Origin: Devosia soli
Lineage (GTDB): Bacteria > Pseudomonadota > Alphaproteobacteria > Rhizobiales > Devosiaceae
NCBI RefSeq assembly: GCF_000970455.1
Contig: NZ_LAJG01000048.1
Span: 62,001 to 126,000, forward strand
Length of the DNA: 64,000 nucleotides
Reading direction: 5' to 3'
Under the pieces are notes generated by a model. That model was not told the DNA's origin. It saw only the letters and a list, made by a program, of their open reading frames with translations, and did not search any database. Each line of letters starts with the position of its first letter. Position 1 is the first letter of the stretch. Made by a program: the position numbers and the translations under genes. Positions 45,367 to 54,663 of this stretch are shown here, one piece after another.

Positions 45367-47028
45367 CTACCCGATGGTCGAGGCCATGCGGCTGGGGAGA
45401 AGTTCGCCTGCGCGGTCGAGGACGGGATAGGCGGCGGCGGCGACGACGAAGGAATTGGCGAGTTTGAGGTCGCGCAGGAGGTCGAGGTGGAGTGCACTCG
45501 ATTGGGATGCCGCCGTTACGCCATCGCGCATCAGGGCGAAGTGGCGCGTTGTTGCATCCTGTTCGACGCGGCGGAAGAGAGCCTTTTCTTCGGCCAGCTT
45601 GCGCGCCACCTGCGCGTCCTCGGTGACGAAGAGGGACGCCGCGGTGCGCGTATTGGCGATCAGGCGATCAAGGATTGCCGTCAACTCTTCCTCATTGTCG
45701 GCATCGGGAAGCAGGCCACGCTTGAGGCGCTTGGTGGCATGCAGCAGGAGATGCCGATCGATGACGTCGCCTGCCTGCTCCATGTTCATCACAAAGACCA
45801 GGATACGGTGCAGCCGCTCCTTGTCGTCTTCACCGAGGTCATCTTCGTCCACCTGCGCGAGATAGCGCTTGATGTGGGTATTGAGGCTGTCGAGCACGTC
45901 GTCGCGGGCGCGGGTTTCGGCCAGAAGCTTGCGCTCGTTATGAACGAGCACCTCGCGGGCTCCATTGAGCATCGCCTCAAGGGTATCGGCGAGCCGAAGC
46001 GCTTCGCGCTGGGCGCCACCAAGGGCGATCATGGGGATATCGAGCGCGCTGTGGTCAAGATAAATCGGCTGGGCCGGATCAGCCGCGTCCTGCCGGTCTG
46101 GGAGCAATCGGCACATCCAGACCGCGATCTGAGGCAGGAAAGGCAAGGCAATCAGCGCCATGGCAAAATTGAAGCCGAGATGGAAAACGGCGACATCGGC
46201 ACCATCGGGCAGGTTCATGGCACTGAGGGCAACACTGATCTGCGGCAGGGCCAGCCAAGCTATAGCAAGGCCCAGGAGTCTGTTGCCAAGATTGAAGAGG
46301 GGCATGCGCCGGGCTGAAGGCGATTTGTCGCCGGCTTCCAAAAGCGGGTTGAGCGCGGTACCGAGATTGGCGCCCAGAACCAGCAGCAGCGCACTTTCAT
46401 GCCCGACGATGCCGTGCGTTGCGAGCGACCCGACCAGCAGAACGACGGCGACGCTCGAATGCATGGCCCAGGCCAGCAGCGTTCCAAGGATAACCGCAAC
46501 AAGCGGCATGGCTCCGAGGAGCCCGAGGAGCGTCATCACCTCTGTCGACTGAGCAACGGGCTCTAGGGCGAGAACAAGCTGGTGGAGGGCCAGCAACATC
46601 AAGCCAAGACCAATCAGGACCCGTCCGAGATCATGGCGACGGGAATCCTTGTCGAGCCGGAAGAGGATAAGCCCGATCGTGATCAGTGGCGCCGAAAGAA
46701 TAGCGACGTTGAAAGACAGGAGGGTGACGATCAGCGCCGTACCCACATTGGCGCCGAGCATGACCGCCATGGCCGGCAAGAGGCCGATAAGACCCGCGGA
46801 AGTGAAATTTGTCGCCATCAGCGCTGTCGCAGTACTCGACTGCAAGACGACAGTGATGCCGATGCCCGCCAGAAGGGCCTTGATGCGATTGTCGAGTGTG
46901 TCGGCCAAAACCGTCCGGAGGCGCGGCCCAAAAGCACGCTGAACGCCCGATTGCACCATGTGGGTCCCCCACAAGAGCAATGAGATGGCCCCGACAAGGG
47001 CTAGAATGACGATCAGGCTATCCACCAA
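45367..47028 (-). CDS. Na+/phosphate cotransporter family protein (NptA/YjbB type) with PhoU-like tail
   Basis: The 553-residue protein has two Na/Pi repeats with QSSTATALMATNFTSAGLIG (first) and HSSVAVVLLVGSLATHG (second), about nine membrane segments to about residue 330, then a helical PhoU-like domain. YjbB-type proteins mainly export phosphate or mediate Na-coupled transport. The start is TTG at 47028 (or GTG at 47025), with GGAG six bases upstream. No phosphate genes are adjacent. Confidence 0.88.
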   Translation of the reverse strand: MVDSLIVILALVGAISLLLWGTHMVQSGVQRAFGPRLRTVLADTLDNRIKALLAGIGITVVLQSSTATALMATNFTSAGLIGLLPAMAVMLGANVGTALIVTLLSFNVAILSAPLITIGLILFRLDKDSRRHDLGRVLIGLGLMLLALHQLVLALEPVAQSTEVMTLLGLLGAMPLVAVILGTLLAWAMHSSVAVVLLVGSLATHGIVGHESALLLVLGANLGTALNPLLEAGDKSPSARRMPLFNLGNRLLGLAIAWLALPQISVALSAMNLPDGADVAVFHLGFNFAMALIALPFLPQIAVWMCRLLPDRQDAADPAQPIYLDHSALDIPMIALGGAQREALRLADTLEAMLNGAREVLVHNERKLLAETRARDDVLDSLNTHIKRYLAQVDEDDLGEDDKERLHRILVFVMNMEQAGDVIDRHLLLHATKRLKRGLLPDADNEEELTAILDRLIANTRTAASLFVTEDAQVARKLAEEKALFRRVEQDATTRHFALMRDGVTAASQSSALHLDLLRDLKLANSFVVAAAAYPVLDRAGELLPSRMASTIG

Positions 47029-47212
47029 TGCATCTCCGACAAATCACCTCCTTGGCGAGATGATGCACCTCTTCTGGCGCGCGCACAAATGCGTTGCTTA
47101 CCATCTTTTGGAACTAGAACCTATTGCCCAAACGAGCAGCGTCGCCTCGTCGCCAGAAATTGCAGATCGCGGCGAAGAGGCGATGATTATCCGCTAAGGT
47201 GTGTCGACACGT

Positions 47213-47362
47213 TTAGGCGTAGAGCCAGGCGGCCATCGCGCCATAGAGCGGTATGCTGAGGAAGATGTCGAACGGGAAGGTAATGGCCAGCGAGCAGGTC
47301 AGATTTCAGGACGGATTGGCATCAGGCAGCGCGCGGCGCCGAGCGCGGCGCAGTGCGGCGCC
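47213..47362 (-). pseudogene. decayed 3' remnant of an SbtA-like sodium/bicarbonate-type permease
   Basis: The minus strand encodes ALPDANPS before a stop, then in another frame SLAITFPFDIFLSIPLYGAM and AAWLYA before TAA at 47213. Together these resemble the C-terminal end of SbtA-type permeases (PxANPS, LGITFPFN, GIPLY). There is a frame change between the parts, and the rest of the gene is absent. The 400-bp stretch 47029-47429 otherwise holds only the groEL terminator; I see no intact gene. Confidence 0.5.
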
Positions 47363-47390
47363 ACTCGCGATCCTTGATGAGTCAGGTACT

Positions 47391-47417
47391 AAAAAGCCCG
47401 GCGCTGGTGCGCCGGGC
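47391..47417 (-). terminator. groEL rho-independent terminator
   Basis: On the minus strand GCCCGGCGC, loop ACCA and GCGCCGGGC form a perfect 9-bp stem followed by TTTTTAG, 13 bp after the groEL stop. Confidence 0.92.
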
Positions 47418-47429
47418 CCGGATTGAACC

Positions 47430-49070
<1,641 letters not shown>

Positions 49071-49079
49071 CTAAAATCC

Positions 49080-49394
49080 TCAAGCCGCCTTGCGGGCCGG
49101 TTCGGCCTGCTCGACGATGCCGAGAATGTCGCTCTCCTTCATGATGAGAAGATCTTGGCCATCGATCTTGACCTCGGTGCCGCTCCATTTGCCGAACAGC
49201 ACACGGTCGCCGGCTTTCACTTCCGGAGCAACGAGGTTGCCGCGGTCGTCACGGGCACCCGGGCCCACGGCAATGACTTCGCCTTCGGCTGGCTTTTCCT
49301 TGGCGGTATCGGGAATGATGATGCCACCGGCCGTCTTTTCGTTGGCCTCAAGGCGGCGGACGACCACACGGTCATGCAAGGGACGAAACCCCAT
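49080..49394 (-). CDS. groS: co-chaperonin GroES
   Basis: The 104-residue protein starts [20 protein letters not shown] and has the mobile loop ([25 protein letters not shown]) and the dome loop ([20 protein letters not shown]). It is 7-9 residues longer than usual, because of an extra tail ([10 protein letters not shown]). A perfect AAGGAGG lies seven bases before the ATG. It is the first gene of groES-groEL. Confidence 0.98.
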   Translation of the reverse strand: MGFRPLHDRVVVRRLEANEKTAGGIIIPDTAKEKPAEGEVIAVGPGARDDRGNLVAPEVKAGDRVLFGKWSGTEVKIDGQDLLIMKESDILGIVEQAEPARKAA

Positions 49395-49427
49395 TTTCGA
49401 ACCTCCTTACCTGGACATGTCGGAACT

Positions 49428-49489
49428 CCTCCCGGCATTCCCGGGAGGAAGCGATCGGTGAGATCGGTGGCCGAAAAATCCGTTTCAAG
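49428..49489 (-). promoter_or_regulatory. groESL promoter candidate (RpoH-like) and leader hairpin; no CIRCE
   Basis: On the minus strand CTTGAA (49484-49489) and CCGATCT (49461-49467) fit a loose RpoH-type -35/-10 pair. The leader then contains a perfect 8-bp hairpin, CCTCCCGG with CCGGGAGG (49428-49448), 34 bases before the groES ATG. No TTAGCACTC-N9-GAGTGCTAA element is present, so HrcA control of this operon is unlikely. Confidence 0.45.
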
Positions 49490-49556
49490 AGGCGATACGA
49501 ATTTTTTTTGGGATGGGCGGGAACCGAGCGAAATCCGGCCGTAGACACCTGCAGGT

Positions 49557-49591
49557 ACCGCTCTTACCCCGGCGTCGTAAGAGTGGTTTTT
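49557..49591 (+). terminator. terminator-like hairpin facing the plus strand
   Basis: ACCGCTCTTAC (49557-49567) and GTAAGAGTGGT (49577-49587) pair at 10 of 11 positions, followed by TTTT (49588-49591). Both neighbouring genes are on the minus strand, so the U-run faces the opposite direction from the known genes. It may stop antisense transcription toward the VIT gene or serve both directions. Confidence 0.55.
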
Positions 49592-49641
49592 GACGGCGCC
49601 CGAGCAAAAAAGCCCGCCCGGACGACCTCGCGCGTGAGACG

Positions 49642-50340
49642 TCAGGCACTCACTCCGAACAAGGCGCCGATGGCAGCCGTGGCGGCCATGGCAATGCTGC
49701 CCCAGATGACGACGCGTCCCGCGCCACGAACTACTCCCGCGCCGCCTGCCGAGGCTCCAAGCGCCCCCAGTATGGCCAATCCAACCAGCGTGGCGCCCGC
49801 AACGACGAGGCTGGTCAGGCCAACCGGTGTCAGAAGCGAGACGAGGATAGGGATTACGGCACCCGCCGCGAAGGTCAATGCCGAGACGAGCGCCGCCTGC
49901 ACCGGCCGCGTTTCGACGGTTTCGGAAATGCCCAATTCATCGCGGGCATGCGCCGCCAATGCGTTGCGGGCGGTCAACTGCTCGGCAACCTGGCGGGCAA
50001 GCGGTTCATCGAGGCCCCGCGCGACATAGATGCCGGTCAGTTCGTCGAGCTCGCTCGCCGGATCCGAAGTAAGCTCGGCCCGTTCGCGAGCGAGGTCAGC
50101 CTGCTCTGCATCCGATTGCGAGCTGACCGAGACATATTCCCCCGCTGCCATGGACATGGCGCCGGCAACAAGGCCCGCAAGACCTGCAATCAGGATCGCC
50201 TGATGATCGGAGCCGGCCGCCGCCACGCCAACCACGAGGCTCGATGTCGAAACCAGCCCATCGTTGGCGCCAAGCACGGCGGCACGGAGCCAGCCGATGC
50301 GATGCACCATGTGGATTTCGGAATGGGTCAACCGGCTCAT
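49642..50340 (-). CDS. VIT1/CCC1 family iron/manganese transporter
   Basis: The 232-residue protein has the VIT/CCC1 motif WLRAAVLGANDGLVSTSSLV, the membrane-bound SMAAGEYVSVSSQSDAEQADL, and about five membrane segments in two groups. Such proteins move Fe2+ or Mn2+ out of the cytoplasm. The ATG overlaps the histidine-kinase stop by four bases, so it is the last gene of the PepSY-cytochrome-two-component unit, which suggests that the two-component system controls metal export. Confidence 0.9.
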   Translation of the reverse strand: MSRLTHSEIHMVHRIGWLRAAVLGANDGLVSTSSLVVGVAAAGSDHQAILIAGLAGLVAGAMSMAAGEYVSVSSQSDAEQADLARERAELTSDPASELDELTGIYVARGLDEPLARQVAEQLTARNALAAHARDELGISETVETRPVQAALVSALTFAAGAVIPILVSLLTPVGLTSLVVAGATLVGLAILGALGASAGGAGVVRGAGRVVIWGSIAMAATAAIGALFGVSA

Positions 50341-51656
50341 GTTTTGGCCTCCTCGGCTCCGGTGTTGGAAAAGTGGATCGACGCGGTCATGCCCGTTTCG
50401 TCCTGTCGATGGACCAGCCTTGCGCCATGAAGCGACAAAACCCGCTCGACCACCGCCAGCCCGATGCCCAGGCTGTCCGATGTCTTGCTCGCAGCGGAGC
50501 CTTCGGGTTTGCGGTCGATAATTGAAATGGTTGGTCCCTGCCCCACACGCACGGTTATCGCCGTGCCGGCGGGAGAGTGGCGCACGGCATTTTCGATGAG
50601 ATTCCTACACGCATCGCGGATGAGGCTGGGCACCACCATGGCGCGGACCGCATCGGCGGTTTCGAAAGCGATGGTATCGCCCCGCGCCATCACCCAGGGC
50701 GCCACCGAGCCGACGACCTCTTCTCCCAATTGCCCAAGATCGGTGTCTTCGAATTGGCGTTCGTTGATGGCTTCGAGCCGGGCAAGACCTGTCAGCTGCG
50801 TTACGAACTCGGCCAGTTCATCCACATCTGCCTCCGCCTTGCGCGCCCGGGAGCTATCGATGCCCGAAAGCTCGAGCTTGATGATGGCAAGAGGCGTGCG
50901 CACCTCGTGGGCAATGGCCGACGTCATCATGCGTTGGCCGCGGATCAGATCGCCGGTCCTTTGGAAAGCGCGATTGACTGCCCGCGTGAGGTGGCTGATT
51001 TCCTCCGGCATGTTACCCGTGGGCAGGCCTTCGCCGAGATTGAGGGGATCGAGATTGTCGGCGGCAAAGGCGGCCGCTTTCACCGGCCGGAGAGCCGCGA
51101 TGATCGAAAGGATCGTGCCGCCCATCACCAGCACCAGCAGGAGGCTCATGGGAACAACAAGGTGGTCGAGAACTTCATGCCAGAAGACGCTCCAGATCAG
51201 ACCCTCGGTGTCGCCCACGGTCGCAAACTCGATCAGCAGCACCTGTCCACCGCGTTCGACAGTACCGCCGCCTGCAACATGGAGGGGCTTGCCCGGCTCG
51301 ATGAAGCGCACCCAGAAGTCTGGCGGCCGCACGGTTGGTGGAAGAAAGTGCTCTTCGCAGGCGGCGTCACACGAGGAATAGAGGATTGTCCCGTTCGCCA
51401 TACGGACGCGAGCAAAATATCCGCTGCCGGGTGCAAAGAGGTCTGCCATTTCGTCGGGAAGGGCATAGCGCGTGACACCGCCTTCGGTCGATTGACCCTC
51501 TCCCAGGCGATCCACCTGCTGTTCGATCAGCAGGCGACCAAGCTCCTCATCGTTGAAATAATAGTCGGCGATCACCAGCACCATCTGAGCCAGGGCGGCG
51601 ATGAGAGCGAAAAAAACGATGCGGATCGCCGCGATCTGCCAAAGGGGGCGGTTCAT
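50337..51656 (-). CDS. sensor histidine kinase
   Basis: The 439-residue protein has a first membrane segment near the N-terminus (IRIVFFALIAALAQMVLVI), a periplasmic sensor of about 130 residues, a second membrane segment (VVPMSLLLVLVMGGTILSI), a HAMP-like linker, the phospho-accepting His in SAIAHEVRTPLAIIKLEL, the N box NLIENAVRHSPAG and a G box (SLGIGLAVVERVL). The sensor has two cysteines (SSCDAACEEHF) that could bind metal or form a disulfide. It overlaps the response-regulator gene by four bases. Confidence 0.92.
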   Translation of the reverse strand: MNRPLWQIAAIRIVFFALIAALAQMVLVIADYYFNDEELGRLLIEQQVDRLGEGQSTEGGVTRYALPDEMADLFAPGSGYFARVRMANGTILYSSCDAACEEHFLPPTVRPPDFWVRFIEPGKPLHVAGGGTVERGGQVLLIEFATVGDTEGLIWSVFWHEVLDHLVVPMSLLLVLVMGGTILSIIAALRPVKAAAFAADNLDPLNLGEGLPTGNMPEEISHLTRAVNRAFQRTGDLIRGQRMMTSAIAHEVRTPLAIIKLELSGIDSSRARKAEADVDELAEFVTQLTGLARLEAINERQFEDTDLGQLGEEVVGSVAPWVMARGDTIAFETADAVRAMVVPSLIRDACRNLIENAVRHSPAGTAITVRVGQGPTISIIDRKPEGSAASKTSDSLGIGLAVVERVLSLHGARLVHRQDETGMTASIHFSNTGAEEAKT

Positions 51657-52327
51657 AGCGTGGTTCTGAGAAGGTAGCCGACGCCACGGATGGTCTCTAT
51701 GGCAAATCCTGTACCAACGCCCTCAAGCCTCTTGCGGAGGCGCGAAACGGAAAGCTCGACGGCATTGGCGCTGCGCTCGTCCCCGAACTCTGAAAAGCTG
51801 TGCTCGATCTTGCGCTTGGAAACCACCTGATCGGCGCTGCGCATCAGCATCTCAAGTAGACCCCGCTCCCGAGGCGCCAGGTCCAACACTTGGTCGCCGC
51901 ACCGCGCAGGTTCGCCCGAAAGCGGGAGCACGACATTGGCAACGATCAGCTCGGGCATGACAGCCTGGGGAGAGCGGCGCATCAGGGCGCGGATGCGGGC
52001 GATCAGCTCGCCATTGTTGAAGGGCTTTGTGAGATAGTCGTCGGCTCCCGCATCCAGCCCATCGATGCGCTCGTCGACCGCGCCTCGTGCCGTCAGCACC
52101 AGAGTGGGCACGGACATCTTGCGCTTGCGGATACGCCGCAGCACGTCGAGGCCATCGATATCCGGCAGGCCGAGATCGAGGATGACGATATCATAGGGCA
52201 CCTGCTGGAGCGCTTCGAAACCATCCTCACCAAGCTGGAAAGCATCGACGAGCCAGCCTGCTTCCCGCAGCGTCTGGCCCGTCAGGTCGCGAAGCCGGGC
52301 ATTATCTTCAATCAGCAAGATCCGCAT
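51653..52327 (-). CDS. OmpR/PhoB family response regulator
   Basis: The 224-residue protein (from MRILLIEDNARLRDL) has a receiver domain with the phospho-Asp in DIVILDLGLPDIDGL and the conserved Lys in YLTKPFNNGEL, and a winged-helix DNA-binding domain (about residues 125-224, ELSVSRLRKRLEGVGTGFAIETIRGVGYLL). I prefer the ATG at 52327 over the GTG at 52336. It starts inside the cytochrome gene (20-bp overlap). Direct repeats of GCTGTC with 11-bp spacing before the PepSY gene are a likely binding site. Confidence 0.92.
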   Translation of the reverse strand: MRILLIEDNARLRDLTGQTLREAGWLVDAFQLGEDGFEALQQVPYDIVILDLGLPDIDGLDVLRRIRKRKMSVPTLVLTARGAVDERIDGLDAGADDYLTKPFNNGELIARIRALMRRSPQAVMPELIVANVVLPLSGEPARCGDQVLDLAPRERGLLEMLMRSADQVVSKRKIEHSFSEFGDERSANAVELSVSRLRKRLEGVGTGFAIETIRGVGYLLRTTL

Positions 52328-52892
52328 CCGACACACCCAAGGCCCTCTTCCTGCCCGTCACCATCGCCCATGGCAGATTTTCCCGGTGCCTTATGCTTTC
52401 TATCACGGCGGCTGCGATATGCAGTATCGCAAGAGCGATGATGCCATTGGCGAGGAGGCCGTGCAGATCTTCGACCCACTGGACACCCCAGAACGCATCG
52501 AGCCCCATCATCCATCCGGTAAGGCCGAGGCCTGCAAGAATGGCCATTAGGGTCAGCATCATCAATGCACCGAGCGGAGAGTGCCCCAGCCGGCGCGGAT
52601 CCTTGCCGTGGAGCAGAGCCGTGACATGGGCGATGATCCGGCGTGGCGTGGGGAAGAAATCCGAGAAGCGGGCATGGCGCGTGCCGACGATCCCCCAGAC
52701 AAGGCGGATGGCGAGCGCAGCGACCACAACATAGCCGGTGACCCGGTGCAGATATTTGCCGTGCTCAAAGACCCAGAGGTTGAGGACGACACCAACGACA
52801 ATAATCCAGTGAAAGAGGCGAACGACCGGGTCCCAGACCGTGACGGTGGCGGCGGAAGGATCCGCCGCCAGAGGGATAGTTCCCTTAGCCAT
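52308..52892 (-). CDS. cytochrome b561/b-type di-haem membrane protein
   Basis: The 194-residue protein has four membrane segments and histidines placed for two haem b groups (RLFHWIIVV; HRVTGYVVV; EDLHGLLANG; LAILHIAAAV). It belongs to the cytochrome b561/Ni-Fe hydrogenase b-subunit-like group that moves electrons across the inner membrane. It overlaps PepSY by eight bases and the response regulator by 20. With a PepSY partner it may act as a reductase for a periplasmic substrate such as ferric iron. Confidence 0.85.
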   Translation of the reverse strand: MAKGTIPLAADPSAATVTVWDPVVRLFHWIIVVGVVLNLWVFEHGKYLHRVTGYVVVAALAIRLVWGIVGTRHARFSDFFPTPRRIIAHVTALLHGKDPRRLGHSPLGALMMLTLMAILAGLGLTGWMMGLDAFWGVQWVEDLHGLLANGIIALAILHIAAAVIESIRHRENLPWAMVTGRKRALGVSDADLAD

Positions 52893-53157
52893 CGATCTCG
52901 GCCTCGACCACGTCGCCGGTGACGGGGTTGAAGTAGACCTCGGCGCGCTTGTTGTCCTTGGTGAAGCCGTAGATTTCGTAGCAGTTGCCGCTCACCTGGA
53001 AGGTCTTGATGGTATAGCCGAGTTCAGCGACCTTGGCCTTCATCGCGTCCTGGCTCATCCACTTGTCCTGAGGTTCGGTGGTGCAAGCGGGGCTGGCCAT
53101 GGCAACCGCCGGGGTCAGGGCGACAAGGGCGAGAACGAGAGCAGTCTTGAGGATCAT
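52885..53157 (-). CDS. PepSY domain-containing periplasmic protein
   Basis: The 90-residue protein has a signal peptide (ALVLALVALTPAVAMASP) and a single PepSY domain (WMSQDAMKAKVAELGYTIKTFQV, CYEIYGFTKDNKRAEVYFNP). Two cysteines (ACTTEP and GNCYEI) could form a disulfide. PepSY domains often sit beside cytochrome b genes. It is the first gene of a five-gene overlapping unit, and direct repeats typical of response-regulator sites lie upstream. Confidence 0.88.
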   Translation of the reverse strand: MILKTALVLALVALTPAVAMASPACTTEPQDKWMSQDAMKAKVAELGYTIKTFQVSGNCYEIYGFTKDNKRAEVYFNPVTGDVVEAEIDG

Positions 53158-53210
53158 CTTGGGTCTCCATTTGCACCGCGTCTGTGCGGCGATGACGATG
53201 GAGTAAGGCT

Positions 53211-53232
53211 CTCAAGCTGTCCAAACGCTGTC
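53211..53232 (-). promoter_or_regulatory. response-regulator box: two GCTGTC repeats, 11-bp spacing
   Basis: GCTGTC occurs at 53216-53221 and 53227-53232 (GACAGC-N5-GACAGC on the minus strand). The 11-bp period is typical of OmpR/PhoB-type binding. The array is 54-75 bp before the PepSY start, so the response regulator of this unit may control its own operon. Confidence 0.5.
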
Positions 53233-53236
53233 AGCG

Positions 53237-53260
53237 ATGCAAAAGAGGCGCCTTTTGCAT
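53237..53260. terminator. hairpin between bigR and the PepSY promoter
   Basis: ATGCAAAAG (53237-53245) and CTTTTGCAT (53252-53260) form a perfect 9-bp stem with a 6-base loop, followed by TTT on the plus strand. It lies 86 bp after the bigR stop and could end bigR transcription, but the U-run on that strand is only the CTTTT of the arm. Confidence 0.5.
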
Positions 53261-53346
53261 TTTGGGCCTGCGACAGAGCCCGAGCGGCTAGCCGTCAGTG
53301 GCGAGATCGATCGCAACGACGACCCCGCGACTGGCATCTGGGAGCC

Positions 53347-53676
53347 TCACGATACAGCCGATCGGCAATAGATGTCGTAGAGTGTCGCCAGAACTCGCGA
53401 GACCGGCTCGGAAGCCAGCCGGTAGAAGATAGCCTGCCCTTCCCGCCGTGTCTTGACGAGGCCGAGGGCCCGCAGCTTCGACAAATGCTGCGACAGCGGC
53501 GACTGGTCGAGGTCGACGATGCGCGAGAGTTCGCTCACGCTGCGCTCCTGGTCGAGCAAGTTGCAGAGGATCAAAAGCCGCTTCGGATTAGCCATTGCGG
53601 TGAGCAGCTGAGCAGCCTCCTCCGCCCGGGGTTCAAGCTCGGCGACGTTCATCGGGGCACAATCTTTCGTTTCCAT
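53347..53676 (-). CDS. bigR: BigR/SqrR-type ArsR family sulfide/persulfide-sensing repressor
   Basis: The 109-residue protein (from METKDCAPMNVAELEPRAEE) has an ArsR winged helix (VSELSRIVDLDQSPLSQHLSKLRALGLV). Cys38 (LILCNLL) and Cys104 (YDIYCRS) are 66 residues apart, the same spacing as the redox pair of BigR (Cys42/Cys108), which forms a disulfide or polysulfide link and releases DNA. It is divergent from the sulfur operon it probably represses. The promoter layout suggests a leaderless mRNA starting at this ATG. Confidence 0.9.
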   Translation of the reverse strand: METKDCAPMNVAELEPRAEEAAQLLTAMANPKRLLILCNLLDQERSVSELSRIVDLDQSPLSQHLSKLRALGLVKTRREGQAIFYRLASEPVSRVLATLYDIYCRSAVS

Positions 53677-53685
53677 GCTTGACAC

Positions 53686-53709
53686 ATTAGAATATTCGAA
53701 TATGTAAAT
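53686..53709. promoter_or_regulatory. BigR operator and bigR promoter
   Basis: ATATTCGAATAT (53692-53703) is a perfect 12-bp palindrome, and ATT/AAT outer bases pair too. On the minus strand it lies between TTGATT (-35) and TAATGT (-10), 17 bp apart, with the bigR ATG seven bases after the -10. The same DNA lies 62 bp before the divergent pmp-type operon, so one site could switch both. Confidence 0.7.
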
Positions 53710-53771
53710 CAACGAAATTATCGGACGCCAGCCGGATTATCAGCCCGCAGCGCCAAGCACAAGCAGGTCTC

Positions 53772-54200
53772 ATGGAAACGACATTTACCCCTCTGCAAGC
53801 CCTGATGGGCGGATCGCTGATCGGAACCTCTGCCGTCGCCCTCATGGGCTTGCACGGCCGGATCGCCGGCATGACGGGCATCGTCTCAGGCGTGATTCTG
53901 CCGCGCGGCGATTGGGGTTGGCGCCTTGCCTTTCTGATCGGCGCTATCGGAGCTACGGCGCTGATCCTGCTGCTGACCGGCATGCCCTTTTCCATCGAGT
54001 CGACGATCCCATCCTGGGCGGTCCTGCTCGGCGGCCTTCTCGTCGGCATCGGCGTCACCTTCGGCGGCGGCTGCACATCGGGACACGGCGTCTGCGGCAT
54101 CGCGCGGCTCTCGACCCGCTCCATCCTCGCAACGGCGACGTTCATGGCAGCAACTTTCACCACCGTCTTCGTCATTCGCCATCTGCTGGGAGGATTTTGA
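53772..54200 (+). CDS. YeeE/YedE family sulfur transporter subunit (PmpA-like)
   Basis: The 142-residue membrane protein has the signature GGGCTSGHGVCGIARLSTRS with two conserved cysteines. YeeE/YedE proteins import or export thiosulfate, sulfide or other sulfur species. It forms a half-size pair with the next protein. It is the first gene of the operon that is divergent from bigR. The stop overlaps the next start by one base (TGATG). Confidence 0.88.
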   Translation: METTFTPLQALMGGSLIGTSAVALMGLHGRIAGMTGIVSGVILPRGDWGWRLAFLIGAIGATALILLLTGMPFSIESTIPSWAVLLGGLLVGIGVTFGGGCTSGHGVCGIARLSTRSILATATFMAATFTTVFVIRHLLGGF

Positions 54201-54637
54201 TGCTTCGCCTCGCTTCAGCAACGGCAATCGGCACGGTCTTCGGTCTCGGCATAGTCATTTCCGGCATGGCCAATCCTGCCAAGGTGCTCAACTTCTTTGA
54301 CCTCTTCGGCACCTGGGATCCGAGTCTGGTGCTGGTCATGGGTTCGGCGCTCCTGGTGACTTTCATCGGCTACCGGTTCGTCCTCAAGCGCCCGGCACCA
54401 GCGTTCGATCGCAAGTTTCACCTTCCGGCCAAGCAGGACGTCGACCTGCCCCTCATCGCCGGCTCGGCCCTGTTCGGCATCGGCTGGGGCATTGCGGGCT
54501 TCTGCCCGGGCGGAGCGATCCCCGCATTGGGTTCTGGCCAGCCGGGCCCACTCATCTTCGTGGCCGCCATGATCGGCGGCATCCTCGGCGCTACCGGGCT
54601 GAGGGCGGCATTCTTCCGCCGCCAGGCCCTGGCGTGA
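54200..54637 (+). CDS. YeeE/YedE family sulfur transporter subunit (PmpB-like)
   Basis: The 145-residue membrane protein starts MLRLASATAIGTVFGLGIVISGMANPAKVLNF and has the second-half motif GIAGFCPGGAIPALGSG with a conserved cysteine. It completes the two-part YeeE channel. GGAGG lies before the ATG at 54200, which overlaps the previous stop; longer frames in the region are out of phase. It leads into the persulfide-dioxygenase-like gene after 26 bp. Confidence 0.88.
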   Translation: MLRLASATAIGTVFGLGIVISGMANPAKVLNFFDLFGTWDPSLVLVMGSALLVTFIGYRFVLKRPAPAFDRKFHLPAKQDVDLPLIAGSALFGIGWGIAGFCPGGAIPALGSGQPGPLIFVAAMIGGILGATGLRAAFFRRQALA

Positions 54638-54663
54638 CGCCTAACAGTGGAAAGGAGATTTCC

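Noticed and set aside
46582..46983. 133-residue plus-strand open frame within the Na/Pi gene
   Set aside because: It is antisense to membrane segments of the cotransporter and has no ribosome site or motif.
49395..49641. CIRCE element upstream of groES
   Set aside because: No TTAGCACTC-N9-GAGTGCTAA pattern or close variant is present in the region.
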